DNA of 34,117 nucleotides, taken from contig JBGQFD010000028.1 of NCBI GenBank assembly GCA_041496705.1, positions 1-34,117 of the forward strand, in the 5' to 3' direction. The notes under the pieces are model-generated. The model was not told the origin of the DNA. It ran no database searches and was given only the letters and a program-made list of their open reading frames with translations. Position numbers and translations under genes: made by a program. Shown piece by piece: positions 10,554-18,389 of this stretch. This stretch comes from VBDM01 sp041496705 (GTDB lineage: Bacteria > Pseudomonadota > Gammaproteobacteria > Burkholderiales > SG8-39). Position 1 is the first letter of the stretch; each line of letters starts with the position of its first letter.

Positions 10554-11524
10554 TCCGGCCTGATGCCCGCAGCCCTGACCATCGGCCACCATTTTTCGAT
10601 CTCCGCCTTGTGGAACGCGCCGAGCGCCTCCGGGGTCTGCTGCTCGCGCGGCGGAATCTCCTGGCCGAGGTCGGTGAGCCGCTGGCGGACGGCGGGGTCC
10701 GCGAGCGCCGCAACGATGGCGCTGTTCAGCCTGGCGACGACGTCGCGCGGAATGCCGCGCGGCGCCCAGATTCCGTACCAGACCGAGACGTGCAGCCCTG
10801 GCAATCCCGCTTCGTCCACGGTCGGCACCTCGGGCGCAGCCGCCATGCGCATCCCTGCCGTCACCGCTAGGGCTTTGATCTTCCCGCCGCGCACTTGGGG
10901 AATCGAGTTCGACGCCTGGTCGAACATCAGCTCGATGCGGCCGCCAACGAGGTCCTGCATCGCCGGGCCCGTGCCCTTGTACGGCACGAACTCGACCCGG
11001 GTGCCGGTCGCCCCCTGGAAGTAGACGCCACCCATGTGCGAGGCCGACCCGGCGCCAGCGGTCCCCGCCGAAGCCTTTCCCGGATTCGCCTTGAGCCAGG
11101 CGATCAACTCCTTCAGGTCTCGCGCCGGCACCGAAGGATGGGCGACGATCATCAGCGGATTGCTCGCGATGAGCGCGAGCGGTTGGAGATCCTTGAGCAA
11201 ATCGTACTGCAGCGGATAGACCGCCCCGTTGATGACGTGCGTGCTCCAGTGGCCGATGCTGAGCGTGTATCCATCCGGGGCCGCCCGGGCGACGCGCCCG
11301 ACCCCGAGGGTGCCCGCCGCGCCGACGACGTTCTCGATGACGATCGACTGACCCAGCGTCTTTCCCATCGGTGCGCCGACGATGCGTGCGATGGTGTCGA
11401 CGGGTCCGCCTGCGGCGAACGGCACGACCATCGTGACCGGCCGCGACGGGTAGCCCTGGGCCGCGACGGTGGAGGCGCCCGCGAGCATGGCCGCAAGCGC
11501 GAGCATCTTCGATCCGGATCTCAT
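10550..11524 (-). CDS. TctC/Bug-type periplasmic solute-binding protein
   Basis: 324 residues. The signal peptide is MRSGSKMLALAAMLAGASTVAA with cleavage near 22. The mature protein starts in the classic way: YPSRPVTMVVPFAAGGPVDTIAR. Later landmarks are PDGYTLSIGH, the SASHMGGVYFQ region, VPYKGTGPAMQDLVGG, and AAAPEVPTVDEAGLPG, all typical of the tripartite tricarboxylate transporter binding family. The ATG at 11524 has AAGGA about eight bases upstream. No TctA or TctB gene is near, as is usual for the many orphan Bug proteins of Burkholderiales. It lies 34 bases after a second TctC gene and is coupled to the methyltransferase downstream. The ligand is likely a carboxylate. Confidence 0.92.
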   Translation of the reverse strand: MRSGSKMLALAAMLAGASTVAAQGYPSRPVTMVVPFAAGGPVDTIARIVGAPMGKTLGQSIVIENVVGAAGTLGVGRVARAAPDGYTLSIGHWSTHVINGAVYPLQYDLLKDLQPLALIASNPLMIVAHPSVPARDLKELIAWLKANPGKASAGTAGAGSASHMGGVYFQGATGTRVEFVPYKGTGPAMQDLVGGRIELMFDQASNSIPQVRGGKIKALAVTAGMRMAAAPEVPTVDEAGLPGLHVSVWYGIWAPRGIPRDVVARLNSAIVAALADPAVRQRLTDLGQEIPPREQQTPEALGAFHKAEIEKWWPMVRAAGIRPE

Positions 11525-11558
11525 CTGAAAATCCTTGTAGACTGGGGGGCGGAACCGG

Positions 11559-12542
11559 TCAGTCGGCCTTGATGCCGGCCGCGCGCGCAATCTTCGAGAA
11601 CGCCGCGACGTCGTCGCGGATCAGCTTGTCAAAGGCCTCCGGCGACAACGGGCGGGGTGTCATGCCGATGGGATCGAAGCGCTGCCGGGTATCGGCGTCG
11701 TTGAGAATGCGCACGATTTCCCGGTTGAGCTTAGCGATGACCGGACGCGGCACGCCAGAGGCGGTGAGAAGCCCGAACCAGAGGATCGATTCGAACCCGG
11801 GGACGCCGGCGTCCGCAACGGTCGGTACCGCGGGCAGCAACGGGTCGCGATTTGTCGAGGAGACGGCCAGCGCCACAAGTTTTCCGTCCTTGACCAGGTT
11901 CACGGAATTCGCGATCGGCGCCATGAAGAACTGCACGCGGCCGGTCATGGTCTCGGTGAGAGATTCGGGAATGCCTTTGAATGGGACGTGCACCACGTCG
12001 ATCGCCGCCATGGCCTTGAACATCTCGGCGGCGAAGTGCGTTCCGCTGCCCACGCCCGCCGAGGAGAAATTGAGCTGGCCCGGTTTGGCCCTGGCCGCCG
12101 CGATCAGGTCTGCGACCGATCGGATGCCGAGCGAAGGCGCCACCACCAGGACGTAGCTCGAGCTCGCCGTCTCGGTGATCCCGGCGAAGTCCTTGAAAGT
12201 ATCGTAGGGAAGTTTCGAATAGATCGCCGCGGCGACGGCGTGCGCAGACGATACCGACAGCAGCGTATAACCGTCGGGAACCGCACGCGCCACCAGGTTC
12301 GCCGCGATCGTGCCTCCTGCACCGGGCCGGTTGTCGACGATGACCTGCTGCTTCCAGGCATCGGTCAGCTTCTGGCCGACGTAGCGCGCGGTGATGTCGG
12401 GGCCGCCACCGGGCGTGAAGCCCACGAGGATGCGGACGGCACGGTTCGGGTAGTCAGCGGCATCCCCTGCCTGCTGGGCACGGCCGGCAGGGGATGCCGC
12501 CAGCAGGACGGTCAGAAGGACGATCCGGCCGTGGAATCTCAT
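11559..12542 (-). CDS. TctC/Bug-type periplasmic solute-binding protein (second copy)
   Basis: 327 residues with a signal peptide (MRFHGRIVLLTVLLAASPAGRA). The core motifs are RAVRILVGFTPGGGPDITAR, RPGAGGTIAANLVARAVPDGYTLL, GVGSGTHFAAEMF, VPFKGIPESLTETMTG and PAVPTVADAGVPGFES. The ATG at 12542 is supported by GGGAGG eight bases upstream. It clearly differs in sequence from the copy immediately downstream, so this is an old divergence rather than a recent tandem duplication. Expected to bind an organic acid in the periplasm; no membrane components are encoded here. Confidence 0.92.
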   Translation of the reverse strand: MRFHGRIVLLTVLLAASPAGRAQQAGDAADYPNRAVRILVGFTPGGGPDITARYVGQKLTDAWKQQVIVDNRPGAGGTIAANLVARAVPDGYTLLSVSSAHAVAAAIYSKLPYDTFKDFAGITETASSSYVLVVAPSLGIRSVADLIAAARAKPGQLNFSSAGVGSGTHFAAEMFKAMAAIDVVHVPFKGIPESLTETMTGRVQFFMAPIANSVNLVKDGKLVALAVSSTNRDPLLPAVPTVADAGVPGFESILWFGLLTASGVPRPVIAKLNREIVRILNDADTRQRFDPIGMTPRPLSPEAFDKLIRDDVAAFSKIARAAGIKAD

Positions 12543-12647
12543 CACGTCTGCCTCCCAGGGTTGCCCCATTCGCCGATCGGTCGAGCACTGGCTGCCGATT
12601 CTAGTCGATCCGGATTTGACGGGGGCGGGAGTCCTCACCGACTTGGC

Positions 12648-13043
12648 CTATCCCGCCAGGAATTTCCGGTAGAACCACGCGCAAAACAGCGCACTCACCG
12701 CCAGCCACGCTAGGACGATGAAGGCTGCCGCGGCGTAGCTCTTCGGCCCAGCCACCACACTCTCGGCACGCACGCGCGCATCGGCGAGAACCGGCTCCGG
12801 AATCAGCCGCAGGCAGAGCGCGATGCCGAGCGGGACCAGGATCAGGTCATCGAGAAGTCCGAGCACGGGGATGAAATCCGGGATCAGGTCGATCGGGCTG
12901 AGCGCGTAGGCCACTACCAAGCCCGCGACGACCCTGGCGGCGAGCGGGGTGCGCGGGTCGCGAACGGCGAAATACAGGGCCAGGGTCTCGCGCTTGAGTG
13001 CGCGGGCCTTTTCCCTGAGGCGGCTCGTCCACCGGGCGGTCAT
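12648..13043 (-). CDS. DUF1232/YkvA-type membrane protein
   Basis: 131 residues. The DUF1232 signature YALSPIDLIPDFIPVLGLLDDL is complete around residues 49-70, preceded by a basic amphipathic N-terminus (RLREKARALKRETLALY). A further TM helix lies at the C-terminus (AAAFIVLAWLAVSALFCAWFY). I chose the ATG at 13043. The open frame runs much further upstream, but that part lacks family features and overlaps the divergent small gene. No strong Shine-Dalgarno sequence is seen. It is divergent from the sigma-54-driven gene. The function of the family is unknown. Confidence 0.83.
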   Translation of the reverse strand: MTARWTSRLREKARALKRETLALYFAVRDPRTPLAARVVAGLVVAYALSPIDLIPDFIPVLGLLDDLILVPLGIALCLRLIPEPVLADARVRAESVVAGPKSYAAAAFIVLAWLAVSALFCAWFYRKFLAG

Positions 13044-13123
13044 TGCGATTCTGCGGCTCCCGAGCACGGGCCGAAGGGCCGAACCGGGTTCGCGCCTTGG
13101 CAGCTTCGCGGTTGGGGGGAAGC

Positions 13124-13139
13124 TGGCACGCCGCTTGCT
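13124..13139 (+). promoter_or_regulatory. Sigma-54 (RpoN) -24/-12 promoter
   Basis: TGGCAC at 13124-13129, a five-base spacer, then TTGCT at 13135-13139. This matches the published consensus TGGCACnnnnnTTGCW at every defined position, with the invariant GG and GC ten bases apart. Initiation is expected near 13150, leaving a leader of roughly 25 bases before the ATG at 13176. An enhancer site should exist upstream in 13044-13120 or within the DUF1232 gene; I could not identify one. Confidence 0.85.
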
Positions 13140-13175
13140 CGAACCCAAGGCACGCAAGCTTTGCTGGAGGTAAAC

Positions 13176-13406
13176 ATGGGCGCGTTTGAAGAATTGAAAG
13201 TCATGAGCGATCAAAATAGCCGTTCGGCGGCATTTGTTAACGGTTTCACCGACGGGAGGTCCGCCCGCGCGCGAGACGAAGTGCTGTCCCCCTACCTCTA
13301 TATCGGAATCGACGACTACGCCAAGGGGTTCCGCGCGGGGTTCTTCGAGCGTATTGGGCCGCCGGCAGGTGCCAGCGTGGTGACTCACAGAGTAATGGGG
13401 GAATAG
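13176..13406 (+). CDS. Small conserved hypothetical protein under sigma-54 control
   Basis: 76 residues, mostly polar, with no signal peptide or TM helix. The ATG at 13176 is fixed by GGAGG at 13166-13170 with a five-base spacer. The middle part (FVNGFTDGRSARARDE, then YLYIGIDDYAKGFRAGFFER) looks like two short helical blocks with repeated aromatic-Gly positions (NGF/KGF/AGF). I recall similar short unknown proteins in beta-proteobacteria but cannot name a family. It has its own sigma-54 promoter 37 bases before the start, so expression should depend on an enhancer-binding activator, for instance under nitrogen or surface-related signals. No partner gene follows on this strand. Confidence 0.8.
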   Translation: MGAFEELKVMSDQNSRSAAFVNGFTDGRSARARDEVLSPYLYIGIDDYAKGFRAGFFERIGPPAGASVVTHRVMGE

Positions 13407-13463
13407 TCGGGATTCCGGCGCTGGTGTAGGAAATCCGACACCCCGGTCCTGCGAGCGGTGGAA

Positions 13464-13477
13464 CAGCCGATCGGCTG
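13464..13477. repeat. Perfect 14-bp palindrome after the small sigma-54 gene
   Basis: CAGCCGATCGGCTG equals its reverse complement and can fold as a five-pair stem with a GATC loop. It lies 57 bases after the stop of the small gene, between converging genes. The T-run after it is poor, so it is at best a weak terminator. Confidence 0.35.
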
Positions 13478-13495
13478 ATCGTTTGTACCTCCCGT

Positions 13496-13648
13496 TTAGC
13501 CGAAATTTCGCTGCAGAAACCCGAAAAACACCGGGTTGAACTCCGCCGGGTTTTCCGCCCAGGGATAGTCCTTGGCGCCGTAGATGCCGTGCAGGAGAAA
13601 GATCGTCGTCCTTCCTTCCCCGGTCACCTGGTAGTCCGGCATCCTCAT
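13496..13648 (-). pseudogene. Alpha/beta-hydrolase remnant with an internal deletion
   Basis: A 50-codon frame that looks like the two ends of an alpha/beta hydrolase joined together. Residues 1-28 match the start of the fold: YQVTGEGRTTIFLLHG, where HG at 20-21 is the oxyanion-hole turn after the first core strand, then IYGAKDY. Residues 29-50 (PWAENPAEFN and the following helix) match the usual last helix, which comes after the catalytic His in a full-length enzyme of about 260 residues. The nucleophile elbow, the acid and the catalytic His are all absent. The join lies near 13564. The reading frame is intact and AAGGAGA stands just before the ATG at 13648, so a peptide may still be made. 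A genuine small protein is the alternative. Confidence 0.6.
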
Positions 13649-13674
13649 CGTCACTCTCCTTGTCCTGCGGAGCG

Positions 13675-13702
13675 AAAAAAAAGCCCGGCGAACCGGGCTT
13701 TT
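13675..13702 (-). terminator. Intrinsic terminator of the cold-shock gene
   Basis: On the minus strand a ten-pair stem, AAAAGCCCGG with CCGGGCTTTT, encloses a TTCG loop, the very stable UUCG tetraloop. The T-run continues to 13675. It starts 16 bases after the stop codon of the cold-shock gene. The A-rich and T-rich flanks are nearly symmetrical, so it may work in both directions. Confidence 0.93.
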
Positions 13703-13718
13703 CTTCCGCACGGTCGCC

Positions 13719-13925
13719 TCAGGCAATCGGCTTGATGTTGATGGCCTGCTCGCCCTTCGGACCCGTAGTCACGTCGAACGAAACCTTCTGGTTCTCCTTG
13801 AGCGTCTTGAAGCCGCTGCCCTGAATCGCCGAGAAATGCGCGAACAGATCCTTGCCGCCGCCGTCGGGAGTTATGAAGCCGAAACCCTTGGAGTCGTTGA
13901 ACCACTTGACCGTACCTGTACCCAT
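13719..13925 (-). CDS. CspA-family cold-shock protein
   Basis: 68 residues, the standard length. It is a single OB-fold RNA/DNA-binding domain: GTVKWFNDSKGFGFI holds RNP1 (KGFGFI, 13-18), and RNP2 is DLFAHF, a mild variant of the usual D-V-F-V-H-F. It ends with GPKGEQAINIKPI. The start has TTAGGA about ten bases upstream. The leader between 13926 and about 13990 can form short GC hairpins (GGGCATTTGCCC and CCCGCATTCCGGG on the minus strand), which would fit temperature-dependent or structure-dependent translation, but this is inference. Cold-shock proteins act as RNA chaperones. A strong terminator follows, so it is a single-gene transcript. Confidence 0.95.
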   Translation of the reverse strand: MGTGTVKWFNDSKGFGFITPDGGGKDLFAHFSAIQGSGFKTLKENQKVSFDVTTGPKGEQAINIKPIA

Positions 13926-14126
13926 ATTTGCTTTTTCCTAAGAAATTAAAGAGAGGGCAAATGCCCGGAATGCGGGAACTTCAAGGGGAGAAAAGATCTA
14001 CGACCTGAGGAGGTGAGCGCCGCGCTAGCGGCTTCTTTCTAATGGACCAGACAGTCTCGGCTTGGAGAATCCTGCAGGGCGACTTATACACGCGCCTTCC
14101 GAACCCGTCAAGCACACCGGCAGAAG

Positions 14127-15128
14127 CTAGCGCATCACTTTTTCGAGCGGCAGCCGCGGGGTAAGGTGCCCGGATGCGTCCGCCGTGTACCCGAGCCGAA
14201 ACGGCAGGACGGGCTCCCCACCGGCGCGAAACAGGCGGGAAAACCCGGCCTTTACCCGATCGAACTCGAGCAGTTGGCTCACCGGTTGCAGGGACAAACC
14301 CTGCAGGGTCGCGGTCAGGTAGAGTCTCTGGAGGAGTTGCCCGGCGCGGATCTGCGCATCCTCGGTTCCCTTCGAAGCGCTGATCAGCCCGAAAACCGGC
14401 GAACGTTGCAGCGACCGGCGCGCGCCTCGCGGGTCTGCCAGGCGCGCGCCGAGATGCGCGACGGCAAACTGCTGCGCGATCGCGAGCAGCCACGGGGCGC
14501 CGAAGTTTCCCGCGCCGATGCACTCGGCCAGTTCTTCGCGGTACTTCGCGTCCGCCAGACCCAGCGCCTCGCCCGTGAGCATGAGCTCTTGCGCCGACCG
14601 CTTGATCGATGCGCTCTGGGTCAGCAGCAGCCTGAGATCGGCATCGACGTTGCATTGCCGCAGCCGACTCAGCGCGGTCGCCCCGATCGCGCGTGCCCGA
14701 TAGCGGCCGTGATGGGTGCGACGGCGCACGATCGCGCCGAACAAACCGGGCGCGCGAACCGGATGCGCCTCGACGTTATCCAGTACTGCGACCTGCACCA
14801 GGACGGAAGCATCGCGGGCGCCTGGGCAAAGCGTCACGTGATGGCCAAAGCCGAAATGTTGCAGTGCGACGAGGAGATTCTCCAGCGCGCAGCCGATGCT
14901 GATGCGCAGTTCGCGTTGCTGCGGATCGGAGATCGGCTGCCAGCGCGACAGCTCGGCGTGAATGCTGATCTGGTCGCGGCCGAGCGTGAACGACCACGGC
15001 TGCGTGTTGCGGTTCGACGGTGCGAGAACCGCGTAGCGCAGCACGAATTGGAACTGGTCCCAACGGGATCCCTGTCGCGGAAAGTCTTCCTCGCGCAACG
15101 CACGCGGATCGGCATCGAGGGGAGTCAC
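14127..15128 (-). CDS. Acg-like nitroreductase-fold protein
   Basis: 333 residues, in the length range of the Acg family (mycobacterial Rv2032 type), which has two pseudo-repeated nitroreductase domains in one chain. The flavin-binding start of the fold is seen at RYAVLAPSNRNTQPWSF (31-47), and a second nitroreductase-like part at LQRLYLTATLQGLSLQPVSQ, with the closing PVLPFRLGYT. Acg proteins bind FMN tightly and have been proposed to store it rather than reduce nitro groups. The gene starts with a GTG at 15128, with AGGA about ten bases upstream. It stands alone, about 80 bases after the end of the SDR gene and about 200 before the cold-shock gene. Confidence 0.8.
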   Translation of the reverse strand: MTPLDADPRALREEDFPRQGSRWDQFQFVLRYAVLAPSNRNTQPWSFTLGRDQISIHAELSRWQPISDPQQRELRISIGCALENLLVALQHFGFGHHVTLCPGARDASVLVQVAVLDNVEAHPVRAPGLFGAIVRRRTHHGRYRARAIGATALSRLRQCNVDADLRLLLTQSASIKRSAQELMLTGEALGLADAKYREELAECIGAGNFGAPWLLAIAQQFAVAHLGARLADPRGARRSLQRSPVFGLISASKGTEDAQIRAGQLLQRLYLTATLQGLSLQPVSQLLEFDRVKAGFSRLFRAGGEPVLPFRLGYTADASGHLTPRLPLEKVMR

Positions 15129-15207
15129 ACGACAGCCATCCTATGCATCGATTTCTCCAGTTGGGCGGAGTGTACCGAATGCGGCCCGTCCCGACCAATG
15201 CACCCCC

Positions 15208-16011
15208 TCACTCGACCGGCTCCTGCATGAGCCGGACTATCGCCGGCAACAGCTTGCGGGGGGCGAGTCTCACGCTGAAGGCGAGGATCGTGTTTCTCCA
15301 GCCGGGAATGATCGTGGTTTTCCCTTTCATGAGTCCCCGGTAGGCGACTTCGGCAACGTCCCGGGCGCTCATCACCCCGCGGCGGAAAAGCCTGGAAGAG
15401 TCCATTCCAGCGCGGTGCTGGAATCCCGACGAGGTCGGCCCCGGGCACAGTACGCTCGCAGTGACCCCGGTCCCCTTGAGTTCGTTCGCCAAAGCCTCCG
15501 AAAACGACAGCACGTAGGCCTTGCTCGCGTAGTACACGGCCATGAGCGGGCCGGGCTGAAACGCGGCGGTTGAAGCCACGTTGAGAATCCTGCCCCGGCG
15601 CCGTTGCAGCATCTCCGGCAGAAACAGCTTCGTCAGGGCCGTCAGGGAAACCATGTTGAGCTGCATCATTCGCAGCTCGCGCTCGATATCCCCTTCGGCG
15701 AACAAGCCGAACGTCCCCACGCCGGCGTTGTTCACCAGAACGTCGATCGCAAGACCTGATTGCCGGACCTTGTTGCGGACCTTCAGTGCGCCGTCGGCCA
15801 CCGAAAGATCCTGTGCGATACAACTGACGCGTACTCCATGGGCTGACGAAATCTCGCCCGCAAGGCGCTCGAGCTTCTCTTCGCTGCGTGCCACGAGGAC
15901 GAGACGATGCCCGCGCCTGGCAAAACACCAGGCAAGCTCGCGACCGATGCCATCCGATGCTCCGGTGATGAGCGCAACGGCCTCCGTGCTTTCCGGGGCG
16001 GGGGAATTCAT
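15208..16011 (-). CDS. SDR-family oxidoreductase (DltE/COG0300 type)
   Basis: 267 residues. It has the NADP-binding motif TGASDGIG, ARSEEK after beta-2 (NADP-like), NNAGVG, catalytic Ser in NVASTAA, and YYASKAYV for the YxxxK pair. The C-terminus has an extra hydrophobic amphipathic part (PGWRNTILAFSVRLAPRKLLPAIVRLM), seen in membrane-associated SDRs that act on lipid substrates such as keto-sphinganine or 3-ketoacyl chains. The ATG at 16011 overlaps the stop of the PAP2 gene by four bases (ATGA). It is the last gene of the coupled cluster, so it likely works on the same lipid-type substrate. The substrate is inferred only. Confidence 0.88.
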   Translation of the reverse strand: MNSPAPESTEAVALITGASDGIGRELAWCFARRGHRLVLVARSEEKLERLAGEISSAHGVRVSCIAQDLSVADGALKVRNKVRQSGLAIDVLVNNAGVGTFGLFAEGDIERELRMMQLNMVSLTALTKLFLPEMLQRRRGRILNVASTAAFQPGPLMAVYYASKAYVLSFSEALANELKGTGVTASVLCPGPTSSGFQHRAGMDSSRLFRRGVMSARDVAEVAYRGLMKGKTTIIPGWRNTILAFSVRLAPRKLLPAIVRLMQEPVE

Positions 16012-16889
16012 GCCGGTTGTCCCTGTAGGTATCGATTTGCCATCTTCCACGCCAGCCAGCCGAGCAGAAGGCCGCAAACCACATCGATGAAGTAGTGGTA
16101 GCGCAGGTAAACGGTAGACAGCCACAATCCAACGCACGGGACCAGGTAGGCCCAGAACCGCCAGCGCTTGTGCTGATAGTCGGATAGCAGGATGTACAGG
16201 GCGTTGCCGCAGTGCAGGCTGGGAAACACGTCGACGCGATTGCTGCCGCTCAGCACGATCTTCTCGTTCAGTGCCGCAAGCCAGCCCCCGCCGAGTGGCA
16301 CGCTGAATTGGTCGCCCATCGCGAGATACGGTCCGAGTGCGGGAAACAGGGAATACCCGAAATAGCCGACCGCGTACAGGGAAAAGAGTCCCGCGTAGTA
16401 TTTCTTCAATACCGCCAGGTCGCCGAACAGGTATGAGAACTGTCCGAGGATCAGGTACAGGAAATAGAGCATGTAGCAAAAACTCAAGGCATCCGTGAGA
16501 CCCGGGTGCACCCACGGCTGCATTCGGATGCTGAGATTGGTGCCCACTAGCACCCGATCGACGGCCTGCAATGCGGCGTCTTCCCGCCCGGAATGGATTG
16601 CGGGAATGGCCGTCCCCAGCACGAAGTAAAGGAGATTCATGGCGACCGGGTAGAACAGGAGCCGCAGCCTCCAGCCCAGATTTCGATCGCCGCCGTGGGG
16701 AAGGAAATGCACCAGGGCGCAGTTCGCCGCCAGGAGGCACGCAAAAACCAGGGCATCGCGGTTCGAAAAACCGGCTGCGACGACGAGCTGCACGAGCATC
16801 CACGCGAAGAACCCCAAACAGAGCCATTCGTGGAGCAGCAGCCTGCTTCGCGAAATTCCGCCCATCACCCCCGATGCCGGCGCAAGCAA
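16008..16889 (-). CDS. PAP2/Aur1-like membrane phosphatase or phosphotransferase
   Basis: 293 residues with about six TM helices. It has the PAP2 catalytic pieces VFPSLHCGNA (H226) and RYHYFIDVVCG (H265, D269), in the arrangement of the Aur1/inositol-phosphotransferase-like branch (PAP2_3), with DRVLVG near 111. Family members remove phosphate from, or exchange head groups on, lipid phosphates at the membrane. The start is taken as TTG 16889, because AGAGG sits nine bases upstream, overlapping the stop of the FAD gene; ATG 16865 is the alternative (eight residues shorter). It is 12 bases after the FAD oxidoreductase and coupled to the SDR. Confidence 0.85.
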   Translation of the reverse strand: MLAPASGVMGGISRSRLLLHEWLCLGFFAWMLVQLVVAAGFSNRDALVFACLLAANCALVHFLPHGGDRNLGWRLRLLFYPVAMNLLYFVLGTAIPAIHSGREDAALQAVDRVLVGTNLSIRMQPWVHPGLTDALSFCYMLYFLYLILGQFSYLFGDLAVLKKYYAGLFSLYAVGYFGYSLFPALGPYLAMGDQFSVPLGGGWLAALNEKIVLSGSNRVDVFPSLHCGNALYILLSDYQHKRWRFWAYLVPCVGLWLSTVYLRYHYFIDVVCGLLLGWLAWKMANRYLQGQPA

Positions 16890-16901
16890 ACGCGTCAGCC
16901 T

Positions 16902-18389
16902 CTAGAGAACGTCGGCAAACATCTTCCTGTAGAAGCGATACCAGTCGCTTTGAAAACGCTCATCGGGATCGAATTTCTTCTTCTCCTTGAGGAAGGCCAC
17001 AAATTGCGGATAGCAGGTCTCCACCTGCTTTCGGGTGGCCCAGTGATGGTAGGTGAGATAGTAGCTCCCGCCGTACTGGATCGCTCGCGCTATCAGCTGC
17101 CTGAAATCCGCTGCCGTTTTTTCCAGCGCCGCCGGCGTATGCGCGGTATGCAGGTTGAAAATGATGCTCACATACCTTCGACGCGCCCAAGGCAGGAAGC
17201 TTTCGTCGTCCGGCTCTATGAAGCGGACGGTTCCGTAGATCACTTCGGCCTTGCTCGCGCGCAGGTCCTTGCCGATATCCTTCATGAAATTCACGAGGTT
17301 CTCCCGGAGAACGTAGACCTCGCTGATCATCTCCGTGCCTTTGCCTTCCGGGGGCAGGCGTTTGTCGAGAGCGACGTGATATTCGTCCAGATACTCGGCA
17401 AGCTGATGGGTATCGGACCAGTAGATCTGACCGTTGGTCGACAAATAGTATCTTGAGTAGGTTTCGAAGGCCCTCTTCTTGTCGGTATGGGCAAGATAAA
17501 AAAGATCGGCCCAATCCGACATGCCCAATTGCTTTTGTTGCGACAGGATGGGTGTCTTGTAGTCCACCGGCTTGTATGTGGAGAAAACGCCGCGCGCCAA
17601 GAAGTGCTCGGACTGCGGATCGATATCGAACTGGAAGTCGCCGTACATAGATCCGTCGGCGATCCTTTTCTCAACCGCAGGCACGAGGTCCGCCACTTCG
17701 ATCACCTGCACGGTGCGTTCCAGTTTCGTTCGAGGCATCAGCCGGAGTTTCACTTCGGCAATCACGCCGAAAAGACCGTAGCCTCCGATCGCCAATCTGA
17801 AAAGCTCCCGGTTTTCCTTCCGGCTGCAGGTGAGGACCTTGCCTCGAGCGTCGACGAGCGTGAACGACTCGACGTCGGAGATCATGGGCTTGAAGCGCAG
17901 GCCCCGTCCGTGAGCGTTTGCGGCAAGCGCCCCGCCGATGCTCAGGCGGTCGGCTCCCGTCTGCTTCTGCCGTATGCCCCACTGCGGCCACTTGCCCTGC
18001 TGTTCCCGCTCGAGATATTCGAGGAGCTCGGGCCAGCGGATTCCCGCCTGCACGGTGAGAAACCCGTTCTTCTTGTCGAACGCGACGACGCGGCTCAGCT
18101 TGCCCGTGTCGAGCAGGATGGTGTCGGTTCCAAACTGCTGCCCGCCCATGGCGTGGCGGCCCCCGGCAATGCTGATCGCGCGGCCTTCCTTGCGCGCCTG
18201 CGCCACGATTTCCTGCACCTCCTGCACCGATCCGGGCGTCACGATCCGGTTCACCCGAGTCTCGTTCAGACGCGAATGCACGTCGTTGACGACCTGTCCT
18301 CCTCCGGCCGCCTGCTTCTGCGGCAGCGCAGGAGCGGCGAATACCAGGAGGAGCGAAACGAGCGCCAGTTTCAGGAGGGTTTTGCTCAT
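16902..18389 (-). CDS. Exported FAD-binding oxidoreductase (VAO/PCMH type)
   Basis: 495 residues. A signal peptide (MSKTLLKLALVSLLLVFAAPALPQ) is followed by an FAD_binding_4 domain. RIVTPGSVQEVQEIVAQA is the usual entry; AGGRHAMGGQ (75-84) carries H79 at the place where related aldonolactone and alditol oxidases hold FAD covalently; RLSIGGALAANAHGRG (148-163) is the second FAD loop. The C-terminus has the family-typical KKFDPDERFQSDW. The start ATG at 18389 has AAGGA about eight bases upstream and overlaps the preceding stop (ATGA). The likely location is periplasm or outer face of the inner membrane. The substrate is unknown; a sugar lactone, alcohol or lipid-linked sugar are possibilities. 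Confidence 0.87.
   Translation of the reverse strand: MSKTLLKLALVSLLLVFAAPALPQKQAAGGGQVVNDVHSRLNETRVNRIVTPGSVQEVQEIVAQARKEGRAISIAGGRHAMGGQQFGTDTILLDTGKLSRVVAFDKKNGFLTVQAGIRWPELLEYLEREQQGKWPQWGIRQKQTGADRLSIGGALAANAHGRGLRFKPMISDVESFTLVDARGKVLTCSRKENRELFRLAIGGYGLFGVIAEVKLRLMPRTKLERTVQVIEVADLVPAVEKRIADGSMYGDFQFDIDPQSEHFLARGVFSTYKPVDYKTPILSQQKQLGMSDWADLFYLAHTDKKRAFETYSRYYLSTNGQIYWSDTHQLAEYLDEYHVALDKRLPPEGKGTEMISEVYVLRENLVNFMKDIGKDLRASKAEVIYGTVRFIEPDDESFLPWARRRYVSIIFNLHTAHTPAALEKTAADFRQLIARAIQYGGSYYLTYHHWATRKQVETCYPQFVAFLKEKKKFDPDERFQSDWYRFYRKMFADVL

Noticed and set aside
15208..16827. Reading the SDR gene as a 539-residue fusion
   Set aside because: The extra N-terminal text is a shadow of the PAP2 gene; ATG 16011 with ATGA overlap is the proper start.
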